This document shows, in pieces, positions 1 through 7,504 of a DNA stretch of 51,025 bases. The position numbers were made by a program, and so were the translations under genes. How positions within the stretch are numbered: position 1 is the first letter of the stretch; each line of letters begins with the position of its first letter. Location: positions 1 to 51,025 of the forward strand of contig SECN01000039.1 of the NCBI GenBank assembly GCA_004173515.1, written 5' to 3'. The DNA comes from Myxococcaceae bacterium. Its GTDB lineage: Bacteria > Myxococcota > Myxococcia > Myxococcales > Myxococcaceae. The notes beneath the pieces are model-generated. The model made no database searches. It saw only the letters and a list, made by a program, of their open reading frames with translations, and was not told the origin of the DNA.

Positions 1-314
1 GTGGTGCAGGTCTCGTCCTCATTGAGCCAGGCGAGACGCATGCGGCCGCTGATCTCCCCGTCATTGCCCAGCCGGCTGACGATCAGGGTCACCAAATGCG
101 TTTTGCCGCTGCCGCGCGGTCCCGCAAAAAGCAGGTGATGCTTATTGGCTGTCAGCACACTCTCCCTCACGCGCTCCACAGCGTCCCGCAGCAGTGACTG
201 CCGCTGGACAAGGATGAACTCCAAGTCTTCAGGGTCGGTGCGGCTGGGGGTAAAGACCCACAGGGGGCCGCGTCCCTTCGCCAACTCCGGATTGGATGGC
301 CGTGCGGTGCTCAT
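1..314 (-). CDS. AAA-type ATP-binding protein, 3'-truncated by the window edge
   Basis: The minus-strand frame opens at an ATG at 312-314 and stays open to base 1, so only about 104 N-terminal residues are seen. They include a clear Walker A motif (GPRGSGKTH) near residue 65, followed by VTLIVSRLGND and then WLNEDET. This layout (leading helix LVQRQSLLRDAVERV, then the P-loop) is that of ORC/Cdc6-like or STAND-like AAA ATPases. Walker B, sensors and any C-terminal effector lie outside the window, so the function cannot be stated. It is transcribed leftwards, divergent from the gene at 431. Confidence 0.75.
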   Translation of the reverse strand, partial: MSTARPSNPELAKGRGPLWVFTPSRTDPEDLEFILVQRQSLLRDAVERVRESVLTANKHHLLFAGPRGSGKTHLVTLIVSRLGNDGEISGRMRLAWLNEDETCT

Positions 315-430
315 AGGCCGCGGCTGAGTTTCCACCAGCGGCGGATGAGAGGGAACCGGAATTGATAGTTCCCATCCGTTCCCCGCCTTAAATAATGATC
401 CCTCTCCAGCAGGGACAGGAGGCGTTCGCG

Positions 431-757
431 ATGAAGCTGGACGCCCATGCGCAGGACAAGGTGGATGGCGAGTGGGCCCGGGCCAGCACCTCCTCGCTGT
501 GGACCGGCATCGGCTCGCTCCTCGAGTCGGCGCCCGCTCCGAAGCGCGGACACCTGCTGGGCGTGGACTGCCGGACGAACACGTGTCTGGCCACCCTCGA
601 GTTCCCCGACTACGGCACCGCGAGGGAGCAGTTCCCGCGCTTCGTCGAGCACGCCTACGACGTGCCGTGCGGTCGGACGGTGATGCTGGATGATCCGACC
701 GACCCTTCCGCGCCCTTCAAGGTGAAGGTGCTCTTCGAAGGCTGCGTGCGCGACTGA
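431..757 (+). CDS. Small cysteine-containing hypothetical protein
   Basis: This 108-residue protein has no recognised function. The start at 431 is chosen because a perfect AGGAGG lies at 417-422, 8 bases upstream; an ATG at 395 in the same frame lacks such a site. The protein has a helical N-terminus (residues 1-35) and then a core with paired cysteines (CRTNTC near residue 47, CGR near 81, GCVRD at the end). Similar cores occur at the C-terminus of secreted myxobacterial proteins that carry a signal peptide. Here no signal peptide is present and a stop (TAA, 389-391) lies just upstream, so it may be an N-terminally shortened family member. A strong hairpin overlaps its stop codon. Confidence 0.6.
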   Translation: MKLDAHAQDKVDGEWARASTSSLWTGIGSLLESAPAPKRGHLLGVDCRTNTCLATLEFPDYGTAREQFPRFVEHAYDVPCGRTVMLDDPTDPSAPFKVKVLFEGCVRD

Positions 758-767
758 GCACGCAGCC
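740..767 (+). terminator. Hairpin terminator spanning the stop codon of the 431-757 gene
   Basis: A perfect 10-bp stem (GGCTGCGTGC at 740-749 pairing with GCACGCAGCC at 758-767) encloses an 8-base loop that contains the TGA stop. No T-run follows, so termination strength is uncertain, but the position right at the gene end supports the call. Confidence 0.5.
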
Positions 768-860
768 GGGTCAAGATGAACCCGATTTTCTTCTTCATCA
801 GGGATGTCAGGGGTGGCCGTTATACCCCTGGACGATTTCCCCCTGACAAGAGGAGGCGGC

Positions 861-2075
861 GTGAAGGGTTTCAAGTGGTGCCTGGCGACAACGATGTTGG
901 CGGTGGTGGCCCCGGTCCTGAGAAGCGAGGCCACCCCCCACCGCATCACCACCGGACTGGTGGGCGAGTGGAAGACGACGGTCACCTCCCCTTCCCTGCC
1001 AGAGACAGTGCCGGACTCGAGCGGGCTCGTGTACTCCACCAGCCACGACCAGACGGGAACGGTCATCGGCGGTGTGGCCCAGGCGGATGGCTGGACGGGC
1101 CTGGGCATGAACCTGGCCGGTGACAAATATGTCCAGGTGCCCTACTCGCCGTACCTGAGCTTCGGCACGGGGGACTTCACGCTGACGGCGTGGGTCCGGA
1201 TGATGGACACCACCCGGACCGTGAAGACGATCATCGACAACCGGGGCTCTGACGGCCGGGGCTACACGTTCGCGGTCGTCAATGGCAACACGTTGGACCT
1301 GCTGCTCTCCGACTCGGCGGGATCCACCCACCACCAGTCCAACCCCAGCCTGGCCCCGCAACTGGTGGCCAATCGCTGGCACCACGTCGCGGTCAGCGTC
1401 CGGCGCACCACATGGCCGGCGGTCGCCACCTTCTTCGTGGACGGGATCCCCGTCGGCACAGCCTCGCCGCGCCTGGGCTCCATCGTGAACACCGACCTGC
1501 CCTTCCTCATCGGCGGGAACAACGACGGCTCCAGCTACCGGTTCAGCGATCGCATCGACGAGGTGATTGTCTTCAACATCGGCCTGTCGGACGCGGACCT
1601 CCCCTACGTCACCAAGCCGGGCAAGCCGGCGTTCGCCCCGTCCTACTGGAACGATCCCAGCCGGCAGTACGTCAACAATTGCTACAACTACGCCAACACC
1701 AAGGCCACCAACACGTTCGCACAGCCGGGCAGGCATTCGGGGGCCACGGCCTCGACCATGGACTGCGCCTCCGTGGTGCAGGCCGCCATCAACGACGGAC
1801 TGGAGCTGCTGTCAGGCTATCCAGATGGCTCGGGATACAAGTCCGCCGTCGCGCTGGTCGTCGCGCCGGGCTACGACTACCACTGGTATCGCCGTGGCAC
1901 GGACAACCTGTGGACCCACAAGCCAGGAGCGTCGGCCGCGACGAACCTCGACAGCTCGGGCCTGACCATCTCCGATCCCGCCACCGCGAACCGAGGCATC
2001 TACACACAGTTCTGCGGCTACTTCCGCGTCTGGTCGGACCTCGTGGATGGCACCGGTCACGAGAACGTCAATTAA
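861..2075 (+). CDS. Secreted LamG-domain protein with a possible papain-like C-terminal domain
   Basis: The start is the GTG at 861, with AGGAGG at 851-856; the upstream ATG at 804 would put 19 odd residues before the signal peptide. The protein has 404 residues: a signal peptide (FKWCLATTMLAVVAPVLRSEA), a LamG/concanavalin-like jelly roll (about residues 40-235, with VQVPYSPYLSFGTGDFTLTAW and RIDEVIVFNIGLSD), and a C-terminal domain of about 150 residues. That domain has NNCYNYA, TFAQPGR, then DYHWYR and WTHKPG. The conserved Cys followed by His residues suggests a papain/NlpC-like cysteine hydrolase, but this is inference from spacing only. LamG domains usually bind sugars or matrix. The gene downstream (2105) is 29 bp away on the same strand and probably cotranscribed. 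Confidence 0.75.
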   Translation: MKGFKWCLATTMLAVVAPVLRSEATPHRITTGLVGEWKTTVTSPSLPETVPDSSGLVYSTSHDQTGTVIGGVAQADGWTGLGMNLAGDKYVQVPYSPYLSFGTGDFTLTAWVRMMDTTRTVKTIIDNRGSDGRGYTFAVVNGNTLDLLLSDSAGSTHHQSNPSLAPQLVANRWHHVAVSVRRTTWPAVATFFVDGIPVGTASPRLGSIVNTDLPFLIGGNNDGSSYRFSDRIDEVIVFNIGLSDADLPYVTKPGKPAFAPSYWNDPSRQYVNNCYNYANTKATNTFAQPGRHSGATASTMDCASVVQAAINDGLELLSGYPDGSGYKSAVALVVAPGYDYHWYRRGTDNLWTHKPGASAATNLDSSGLTISDPATANRGIYTQFCGYFRVWSDLVDGTGHENVN

Positions 2076-2104
2076 CCCCCGTCCCCCTTCCAGGAGCTGA
2101 ATCC

Positions 2105-2572
2105 ATGTCCCGTCATTCCTTTCATGCGGTCTTCCTGTGCGCGGCGCTGGGCCTCGCGGGTGCTCTCCCGGCCTCCGCGGCCGATGTCCAGGCCGAGCAG
2201 TCCCAACCGGTCCTGCGCGTGACGTACCTGCTCTATTCAGGCCGTCCCAACCCGGTCGTCCTGGTGACCGACCCTGCCCGGATTCGCTCCATCGAGGAGC
2301 AGTTGGAGCGGGCCCTGTCGAGTGGCGAGCGCGTCACGAAGGCGGCGTCCCACGCCGTCCTGGGCTACACGGGCATCCAGATTGAACGGCTGGGTGCCAC
2401 GGCCCGGACCAGCGCGCCCCTGGTGATCCGGGGCGACCTGCTGCGCACCACCTCCTCCCAGGGCACGGTGTCCCGCGACGTGGCGGAGATCGAGAACTTC
2501 CTGCTCCAGTTGGGGCGGGGGCAGAAGGTGCTCGGCGACGTCGAGCTGTCGGTCATCCGCCAGACGCGCTGA
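2105..2572 (+). CDS. Small secreted protein with a YSGRPNP motif
   Basis: A 155-residue protein starting at ATG 2105, preceded by AGGAG at 2093-2097. It has a signal peptide (residues 1-26, ending ASAAD). The mature part carries LLYSGRPNP near residue 41, then alternating strands and helices, and ends with a basic tail. No enzyme motif is visible. I recall the YSGRPNP motif in small proteins encoded beside proteins with NCYNYA-type domains, and the upstream gene here has such a domain. The pairing suggests a partner, inhibitor or chaperone role, which is inference. Confidence 0.75.
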   Translation: MSRHSFHAVFLCAALGLAGALPASAADVQAEQSQPVLRVTYLLYSGRPNPVVLVTDPARIRSIEEQLERALSSGERVTKAASHAVLGYTGIQIERLGATARTSAPLVIRGDLLRTTSSQGTVSRDVAEIENFLLQLGRGQKVLGDVELSVIRQTR

Positions 2573-2593
2573 GCGCGCACATCCTTCAGGGGT

Positions 2594-2611
2594 TGGCTCT
2601 CACGGGAGCCA
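2594..2611. terminator. Candidate bidirectional terminator hairpin
   Basis: An inverted repeat (TGGCTC at 2594-2599, GAGCCA at 2606-2611, extendable by one G-T pair) lies in the 87-bp gap between the convergent genes ending at 2572 and 2660. It has no T-run, so this rests on position and symmetry. Confidence 0.35.
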
Positions 2612-2659
2612 TCTTCCTGGAGGTCTTGAACGGTTGGGAGAGGGCCTGGAGCGTCAGGC

Positions 2660-3580
2660 TCAATCCACCGCAGGAGGAACATGCCCGCCCGCCTGCGACA
2701 AAGGGAGCTGACGAACCTCACAGATGCGTTGGAGGGCCAGTTCCTGGATGAACCGCGCGGCCTCATTCAATGGCTCGGGAAACTCCCCGCCCTGGAGAGC
2801 CCTCGCCTCATCGAAGCACTCCATCTCGCGCAGCGCTTCTGCCCGCAGCAACCGCTGCATCGCTTCGTCGGGCGAGAACAGCGCAGCAAGCGCGAGCAGG
2901 TTGTCCCGGGCCCCCGGGCTCCGCATCGAGAACGGTTTCCACTGAGCGCCCCGGCGGTATGGCGCATTGCCCAACCACCAGGAATAGAGGCGCAGTTCCT
3001 TCTCCTCATCCGGTCCATGTGCCAGACCGTCTGCAACGGCTTCAAGGTGCTCCGACTCATCCAGGTCCTGGAGTTGGGGCGCCGACTTCCACTCGATGGG
3101 TGTCAAGGATTGTGGTAGCTCCGTCGTCTCCTCCCGCAGCGACACCCGGGCCCCCAGCGACTCGAGGCGGGTCGCGAACGCTTTGGCTTCTGTCCGGCGA
3201 AAGTAACGCCCGAGTTCCGTCGGCAGCATGTCGATGCGCCGCTTCACTTCATGGAGGCTCACGCCGCTCGCGCTCCGCAAGAGTTGCATGACCTCGACCC
3301 GGCGCTTCCCCTCGGCTTCCAAGGTGACGACGGTGACGGAATCGGAATCATCCCTCCAGTAGGACGGGAGCTTTCCCAACTCGTGGGCCCTACCCACCCA
3401 GAAAAGCCGCAGGCAGGCCGCGCACCGCGAGACGAGGGGCGGCAGCAGCAGCATCGGCGCGTCGCGCCACCCATCCGTCCAGACCGCCGCACCAAAGGTG
3501 TTGCCGGAGAGCAGCGAGCCCCGTCGGTGAGGCGCACCGCACCGTGGGCACGCCAGAACGATGTCAGGACCAGGGACCAT
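2660..3580 (-). CDS. Zinc-ribbon protein with an L7/L12 C-terminal-like domain
   Basis: The start is taken as ATG 3580 because zinc ligands begin at once: CPRCG near residue 11 and CAAC near residue 50 form a C4 ribbon. The longer frame to 3724 adds 48 unconvincing residues. Residues about 85-150 match the fold pattern of the ribosomal bL12 C-terminal domain: a strand, then VEVMQLLRSASGVSLHEVKRRID, then a helix EAKAFATRLESLGARVSL. This domain also occurs outside ribosomes as a protein-interaction module. The last 150 residues are helical and unrecognised. Length is 306 residues. No signal peptide is seen, so it should be cytoplasmic. Its specific role is unknown. Confidence 0.7.
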   Translation of the reverse strand: MVPGPDIVLACPRCGAPHRRGSLLSGNTFGAAVWTDGWRDAPMLLLPPLVSRCAACLRLFWVGRAHELGKLPSYWRDDSDSVTVVTLEAEGKRRVEVMQLLRSASGVSLHEVKRRIDMLPTELGRYFRRTEAKAFATRLESLGARVSLREETTELPQSLTPIEWKSAPQLQDLDESEHLEAVADGLAHGPDEEKELRLYSWWLGNAPYRRGAQWKPFSMRSPGARDNLLALAALFSPDEAMQRLLRAEALREMECFDEARALQGGEFPEPLNEAARFIQELALQRICEVRQLPLSQAGGHVPPAVD

Positions 3581-3707
3581 AGAAGTAGCCTCTGACGCTA
3601 CTGCGCGCGGCCCTGAGACACCACGGGTCCCGGATTCTCGCTCAGCGGCCCACACATACCCGTGCTCCCTCAAGCAGATCCGAGGCCGGAGGAGAGTTCT
3701 CTGGTGG

Positions 3708-3938
3708 ATGCAGTTGATCGGCACCTACGACGCCAATCCGACTCTGCGCTTCTACGTGCCCGGAGACCGGATGCAGGTCCGCCTGCCGCCCGACGTGCTG
3801 GTGCCGGGCTCCACGTATTGCGCGCGCGTGACGGCGGACGGCTCGCCCCACTCTCGGCGCGCTCTGCGGGTAGACGTTGTGGGCCGAGCTGTTCCCGTTG
3901 CGGATCCGCTTTCACGATGGGGGGACGCGAACAATTGA
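3708..3938 (+). pseudogene. Possible relic of a secreted beta-sandwich protein
   Basis: Within the 411-bp gap between 3580 and 3992, one plus-strand frame reads like the end of a real protein: LIGTYDANPTLRFYVPGD, then LPPDVLVPGSTYCARVTADG, resembling the tail of a fibronectin-type or other beta-sandwich domain. The frame has no plausible ribosome site or N-terminus and degrades towards its end. It could be a remnant left by deletion of a larger gene, or chance. The rest of the gap shows nothing clear. Confidence 0.3.
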
Positions 3939-3991
3939 CAGTCAGGAACCTGCCGGCCCGGATAGGTTCCCGGGCTGGGAGGCATCCACCC

Positions 3992-5500
3992 TTGCGCATC
4001 GATTCCATCCAGCCGCTGCTGCGAATCCTCACCCTGGTCCTCGTCACCGCGGAGGCCCATGCCGCCGGGGCGGGTTCGCCCAGGGCGGGCGAAATCATCA
4101 CGGAAGCCGGCACGACGAAGACGGCCCAAGGCGAGACGGTCTCCTACGAGCTGGGCACCCTGTTCGTGCCGGAGAATCGAACGGTCGCAAACAGCCGGCT
4201 CATTGGCGTGGGCTTCGCTCGCATCAAGGCGGCGCGGCCCACCGGGGCGCCCCCCATCTTCATCCTCCCGGGTGGGCCCGCGCGCAGCTACCTCAATGCC
4301 TTCACGGATGAGGATGCCGCCGCGAAGAAGCAACTGGCGGGCGTGTTTCCCTTCACCGCCGCTGGCGACGTGGTCGTCATGGACCAGCGTGGCTATTCGA
4401 AGCGCGGGGAGGAATTGCTGGTGGCGCGTCCACATCAGCCCCTGGATCGGCCGCGAACCCTGGCGGCGGATGCCGCGGAGATGGTGAAGCTGGCCCGGGA
4501 CGCGGTGGCGGCCCATCCCGACAAGGACCTCGCCGGCTACACCGTCGTCCAGTGCGCGGAAGACGTGAACGACCTGCGCCGGGCGCTGGGCTACGAGCAG
4601 CTCACCTTGTCCGGACAGAGCTTCGGCTCCCAGTGGAGCTTCGCCGTGATGAAGCTCCATCCGGAGATCGTGGCGCGCGCCTGGCTCTCCGGCGTGGAGC
4701 CGCTCGACAACAGCTTCGACATGCCCTCGCACGTCTTCGCGGTCCTGCAACGGATTGCCTGGGACGCGGACCGGGCTCCGGAGCTGGCCCCCTGGCTGCC
4801 GAAAGGAGGCGTCATGGAGGCCCTGCGCGCCGTGCACGCAAGGCTCGCCAGCGGGCCGCTCCGGGTGAAGGTCAAGGACGCGGCGACGGGCAAGGAGCGC
4901 ACCGTGGTGCTGGGCCTGGAGGACTTCCGGGCCTCGCTGCTGATGCCCCCGGAGGCCTGGCCCGCGTTCGTGCTCTCCCTCTACCACCGGCATTACGACG
5001 ACTGGGCGCGCGCGGTGCTCCAGGAGCGTCAGGAAGAGACCTCACCGGTCCGCATCCTCGCCCCGTTGATTGACAGCAGCCTGGGTGTGTCCGCGCAGCG
5101 TGCGCACCTGCTGCGGACCGACCCGGGCACGGAGGCCCTGGGCATGACGGACTTCGACGCGCTCATCGCCTCCGCGGACGCGTGGCCGACGCCCACCGTG
5201 GAGGAGTCGCTCCGGATCTCGGCCCCGAGCCCCATCCCCGTGCTCTTCTTCCACGGGGACTGGGACACCTCCACGCCCATCGACAACACGCTGGGCATGC
5301 TGCCGTACTTTCCCAACGGCCGGGCCCTGCTGGTCCACCGGGGCGTGCACCACACGCGCGCCCCGGTGTTCGAACAGCACCCCGACCTCCTCCCGAAGGT
5401 CATCGCGTTCCTGAAGACGGGGGACACGCGGGACTTCCCCGTCAACGTGTCGCTGCCCGTCCCCACGTTCCAGAAGCCGTCGTTCCCCCCGGGGCGGTGA
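3992..5500 (+). CDS. Secreted alpha/beta hydrolase with TAP-like C-terminal domain
   Basis: The start is the TTG at 3992: GGGAGG at 3977-3982 lies 9 bases upstream and it opens directly into a signal peptide (RIDSIQPLLRILTLVLVTAEAHA). The mature enzyme shows the proline-iminopeptidase/tripeptidyl-aminopeptidase order: oxyanion region LPGGPARS, VVMDQRGYSKRG, nucleophile elbow GQSFGS near residue 208, and the TAP C-terminal region with FFHGDWDTSTP (acid) and HHTRAP (His). Length is 502 residues, normal for the family. Known members release N-terminal amino acids or short peptides; the substrate here is unknown. It is expected in the periplasm or outside the cell. Confidence 0.85.
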   Translation: MRIDSIQPLLRILTLVLVTAEAHAAGAGSPRAGEIITEAGTTKTAQGETVSYELGTLFVPENRTVANSRLIGVGFARIKAARPTGAPPIFILPGGPARSYLNAFTDEDAAAKKQLAGVFPFTAAGDVVVMDQRGYSKRGEELLVARPHQPLDRPRTLAADAAEMVKLARDAVAAHPDKDLAGYTVVQCAEDVNDLRRALGYEQLTLSGQSFGSQWSFAVMKLHPEIVARAWLSGVEPLDNSFDMPSHVFAVLQRIAWDADRAPELAPWLPKGGVMEALRAVHARLASGPLRVKVKDAATGKERTVVLGLEDFRASLLMPPEAWPAFVLSLYHRHYDDWARAVLQERQEETSPVRILAPLIDSSLGVSAQRAHLLRTDPGTEALGMTDFDALIASADAWPTPTVEESLRISAPSPIPVLFFHGDWDTSTPIDNTLGMLPYFPNGRALLVHRGVHHTRAPVFEQHPDLLPKVIAFLKTGDTRDFPVNVSLPVPTFQKPSFPPGR

Positions 5501-5527
5501 GGAGGCGTCGAAGTGCTCCGAATGGCC

Positions 5528-6094
5528 TCAGAGGTCGACGAACTCACAGTCGCGCACGAGGACGTTCATCATCAGTCCCTCGACACGGCCACGGATCCCG
5601 ATCTTGGTTCCCTTTGAAAGATTCGCGGCCTTCTTCACCTGCTCGTCGGTGATGAAGCATTGGATCTGCGGGATCTCGAACTGCCGTCCGGTGCCGAGCG
5701 TGACGTAGACGGAGTTCATGATGTCCTTCTTGATGTCGTCGACAATGCCCGCAGTCTGAATCACCTGGTCCTTGAAGTCCGAGTCGGCGCGAACCTCGTT
5801 GTCCGCGTACTCCGCGAGGAGCGTGCGGATCTCCACCAGCCTGGGGGCGGGCCTCGCTTGAGCGGCAGGGCTTCGGGTCGACGCCGTCTCCCCTGAAGAA
5901 TTCGAGCCCTTCTTCGCCGCGCCGATGGCACCGAGGCACGTCCCGAGGAAGCAGAGCGAAAAGAGCCCTCCCACCACGAAGAGGCTCACCTTGAGCACGG
6001 AGGCGCCACGGGGCACGGGCGCCCCACACTTCGGACAAGCCGTTGCATTGCTGGCGACGTCATTTCCGCACTGTTTGCACTTCACCAATGCCAT
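5528..6094 (-). CDS. Zinc-ribbon membrane protein with OB-fold (tRNA_anti-like) domain
   Basis: The start is taken as the second ATG (6094), which has AAGGGA 6 bases upstream; an ATG two codons earlier (6100) sits directly on that site. Residues 1-28 hold a C4 zinc ribbon (CKQCG, CPKCG). A single membrane helix follows (VSLFVVGGLFSLCFLGTCLGAIG), then a Ser/Pro/Ala linker and an OB-fold domain of about 110 residues resembling the tRNA_anti-like family (LAEYADNEVRAD, VYVTLGTG, IQCFITDEQ, GIRGRVEG). Such proteins occur widely but have no assigned function. The gene is convergent with the hydrolase, with 27 bp between them. Confidence 0.8.
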   Translation of the reverse strand: MALVKCKQCGNDVASNATACPKCGAPVPRGASVLKVSLFVVGGLFSLCFLGTCLGAIGAAKKGSNSSGETASTRSPAAQARPAPRLVEIRTLLAEYADNEVRADSDFKDQVIQTAGIVDDIKKDIMNSVYVTLGTGRQFEIPQIQCFITDEQVKKAANLSKGTKIGIRGRVEGLMMNVLVRDCEFVDL

Positions 6095-6211
6095 TTCCAT
6101 TCCCTTGCCGGAGCATGTCGATTCGGCTCTGGATCAGGATTGGACTTTTCAAGGGCTCGACACCATCCCCCGCAAGGAGAGGGTGTGAACGACCCCCTCG
6201 GGAATGGGGCT

Positions 6212-6233
6212 GTCGCCGGTGAGGACCGGCGAC
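6212..6233. terminator. Candidate terminator hairpin
   Basis: A perfect 9-bp stem (GTCGCCGGT at 6212-6220, ACCGGCGAC at 6225-6233) has a 4-base GAGG loop. It lies in the 235-bp gap downstream of the metallopeptidase gene (ending 6330) and upstream of the zinc-ribbon gene, both on the minus strand. No T-run follows on that strand, so it may act as a transcript-end stabiliser instead. Confidence 0.45.
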
Positions 6234-6329
6234 CTCCCCCCTCTTCCCGCTGGCGTCGGCGGAACTGCTCCACCTTCGCCTTGTTGCCGCAGCCGGACAT
6301 CCGCCAGGCGCGCTGGTTCCGCGCGTCGC

Positions 6330-7496
6330 TCAGGGGCAGGCGCTCACGGGCACCACCTTCCAGTGCTGGCCGGAGGCCGAGGCGGTCCTGGCCAGCACGG
6401 GTGCGGTGTTCTTGCCATCGTTGAGGATGTCCAACGACAGGGCTCCTGACTGCCCCTGGTTCGTCAACCAGTAGGAGCCATTGCCCACGGGCGTCACCTT
6501 CCACTGCTGCTCCGCGACGGCGGCCGTCTTCACGAGCAGGGGCCGGTTGGTCGCCGTATTGGCCAGTGACAGGTCCGCGCCGCGCCACAGGGTGGTCAGC
6601 CGCCAGGTGCCATTGGTTTCAGGCGTCAGCTTCCACTGCTGCCCTGACGCCGTGGCCGTCTTCATCAAGAGCGGCGTGGTGTTGGTGCCGTCATTGACGA
6701 TGTCCAGCGACAGCCCATCACCCTGCCACAGCGTCGTCAGCCGGTAGAAGCACTGGGGATTGAACGACGGGGCCGGGGGCGGCGGTGGCACCTGCCACAC
6801 CTTCTGGAGCAGCGCCGTCATCGTCGGGTCCACCTTCGCCAGCTCGTCCCGGGTGAAGGGCTGGAAGTCGTTGCGGCCGAAGAACGCCTCCGTCGTCTCC
6901 GCGAAGTACTCGCTCACGTTGGACATGGCGTAGGCGCGCTCGGTCGTCGTGGGCTGGCTGGGACCGTTGAAGCGCTGCACCAGGTCATAGCCCTTGCTCG
7001 CGACCGCACGGGTGTAGGCCGCCTGGATCTCCGCGGCCGAAGCCGTGAGGGCCTGATCCGCATAGGCGTGCGCCAGCTCGTGCAGCACGAACTGCGGCAT
7101 CCGCTGCGACTCCGCCTCGAAGGTGAGGACGTTCGTGATCTCCACGTTGCGGGCCATCGCCGGGTTGCGCCCGTTGCTGCTCAGCCACGCCGCATTGGGG
7201 TGGTATTCGGCCCGCGCCTGCTGGCCTGCGTACTGCGGGGACAGCCACAGCGACACCTTGCGCAATTGCGCCACGGGGCCCGCCGGGACGACGCGGACGA
7301 TCTCCTTCAACTGCGCCGTGAGGAGCACGACCGCCTTGTCCGTCGCGGCCTTGTTCGTCGCCGGCAGGCGGGTGTCGACGTTCACCGTCCAGCCTTCGAT
7401 GTTCTGGGTCTGGTACGTCGGGGTGGCCGCGGCCGCGACGCCGGAGCACGCCATCAGCGGAAGGAGCCACCTGGAAAGCCAGGGTCTGGGATTCAT
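6330..7496 (-). CDS. Secreted zinc metallopeptidase with C-terminal ricin-type lectin domain
   Basis: The start is taken as ATG 7496, which opens a signal peptide (WLSRWLLPLMACSGVAAAA). A GTG at 7508 overlaps the upstream stop as GTGA and is an alternative. The catalytic site is HELAH at residues 139-143, with a likely third ligand in SEYFAETTEAFFG (residues 195-207), the EYFAE pattern of gluzincin-like peptidases. A proline-rich linker (QVPPPPPAPS) leads to three repeats with QQWKL/QQWKV/QHWKV ends, the QxW signature of a ricin-type beta-trefoil that binds sugars. Length is 388 residues. It is the last gene of a three-gene minus-strand operon, 8 bp behind the lipase. Confidence 0.85.
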   Translation of the reverse strand: MNPRPWLSRWLLPLMACSGVAAAATPTYQTQNIEGWTVNVDTRLPATNKAATDKAVVLLTAQLKEIVRVVPAGPVAQLRKVSLWLSPQYAGQQARAEYHPNAAWLSSNGRNPAMARNVEITNVLTFEAESQRMPQFVLHELAHAYADQALTASAAEIQAAYTRAVASKGYDLVQRFNGPSQPTTTERAYAMSNVSEYFAETTEAFFGRNDFQPFTRDELAKVDPTMTALLQKVWQVPPPPPAPSFNPQCFYRLTTLWQGDGLSLDIVNDGTNTTPLLMKTATASGQQWKLTPETNGTWRLTTLWRGADLSLANTATNRPLLVKTAAVAEQQWKVTPVGNGSYWLTNQGQSGALSLDILNDGKNTAPVLARTASASGQHWKVVPVSACP

Positions 7497-7504
7497 GTTC
7501 TCTT

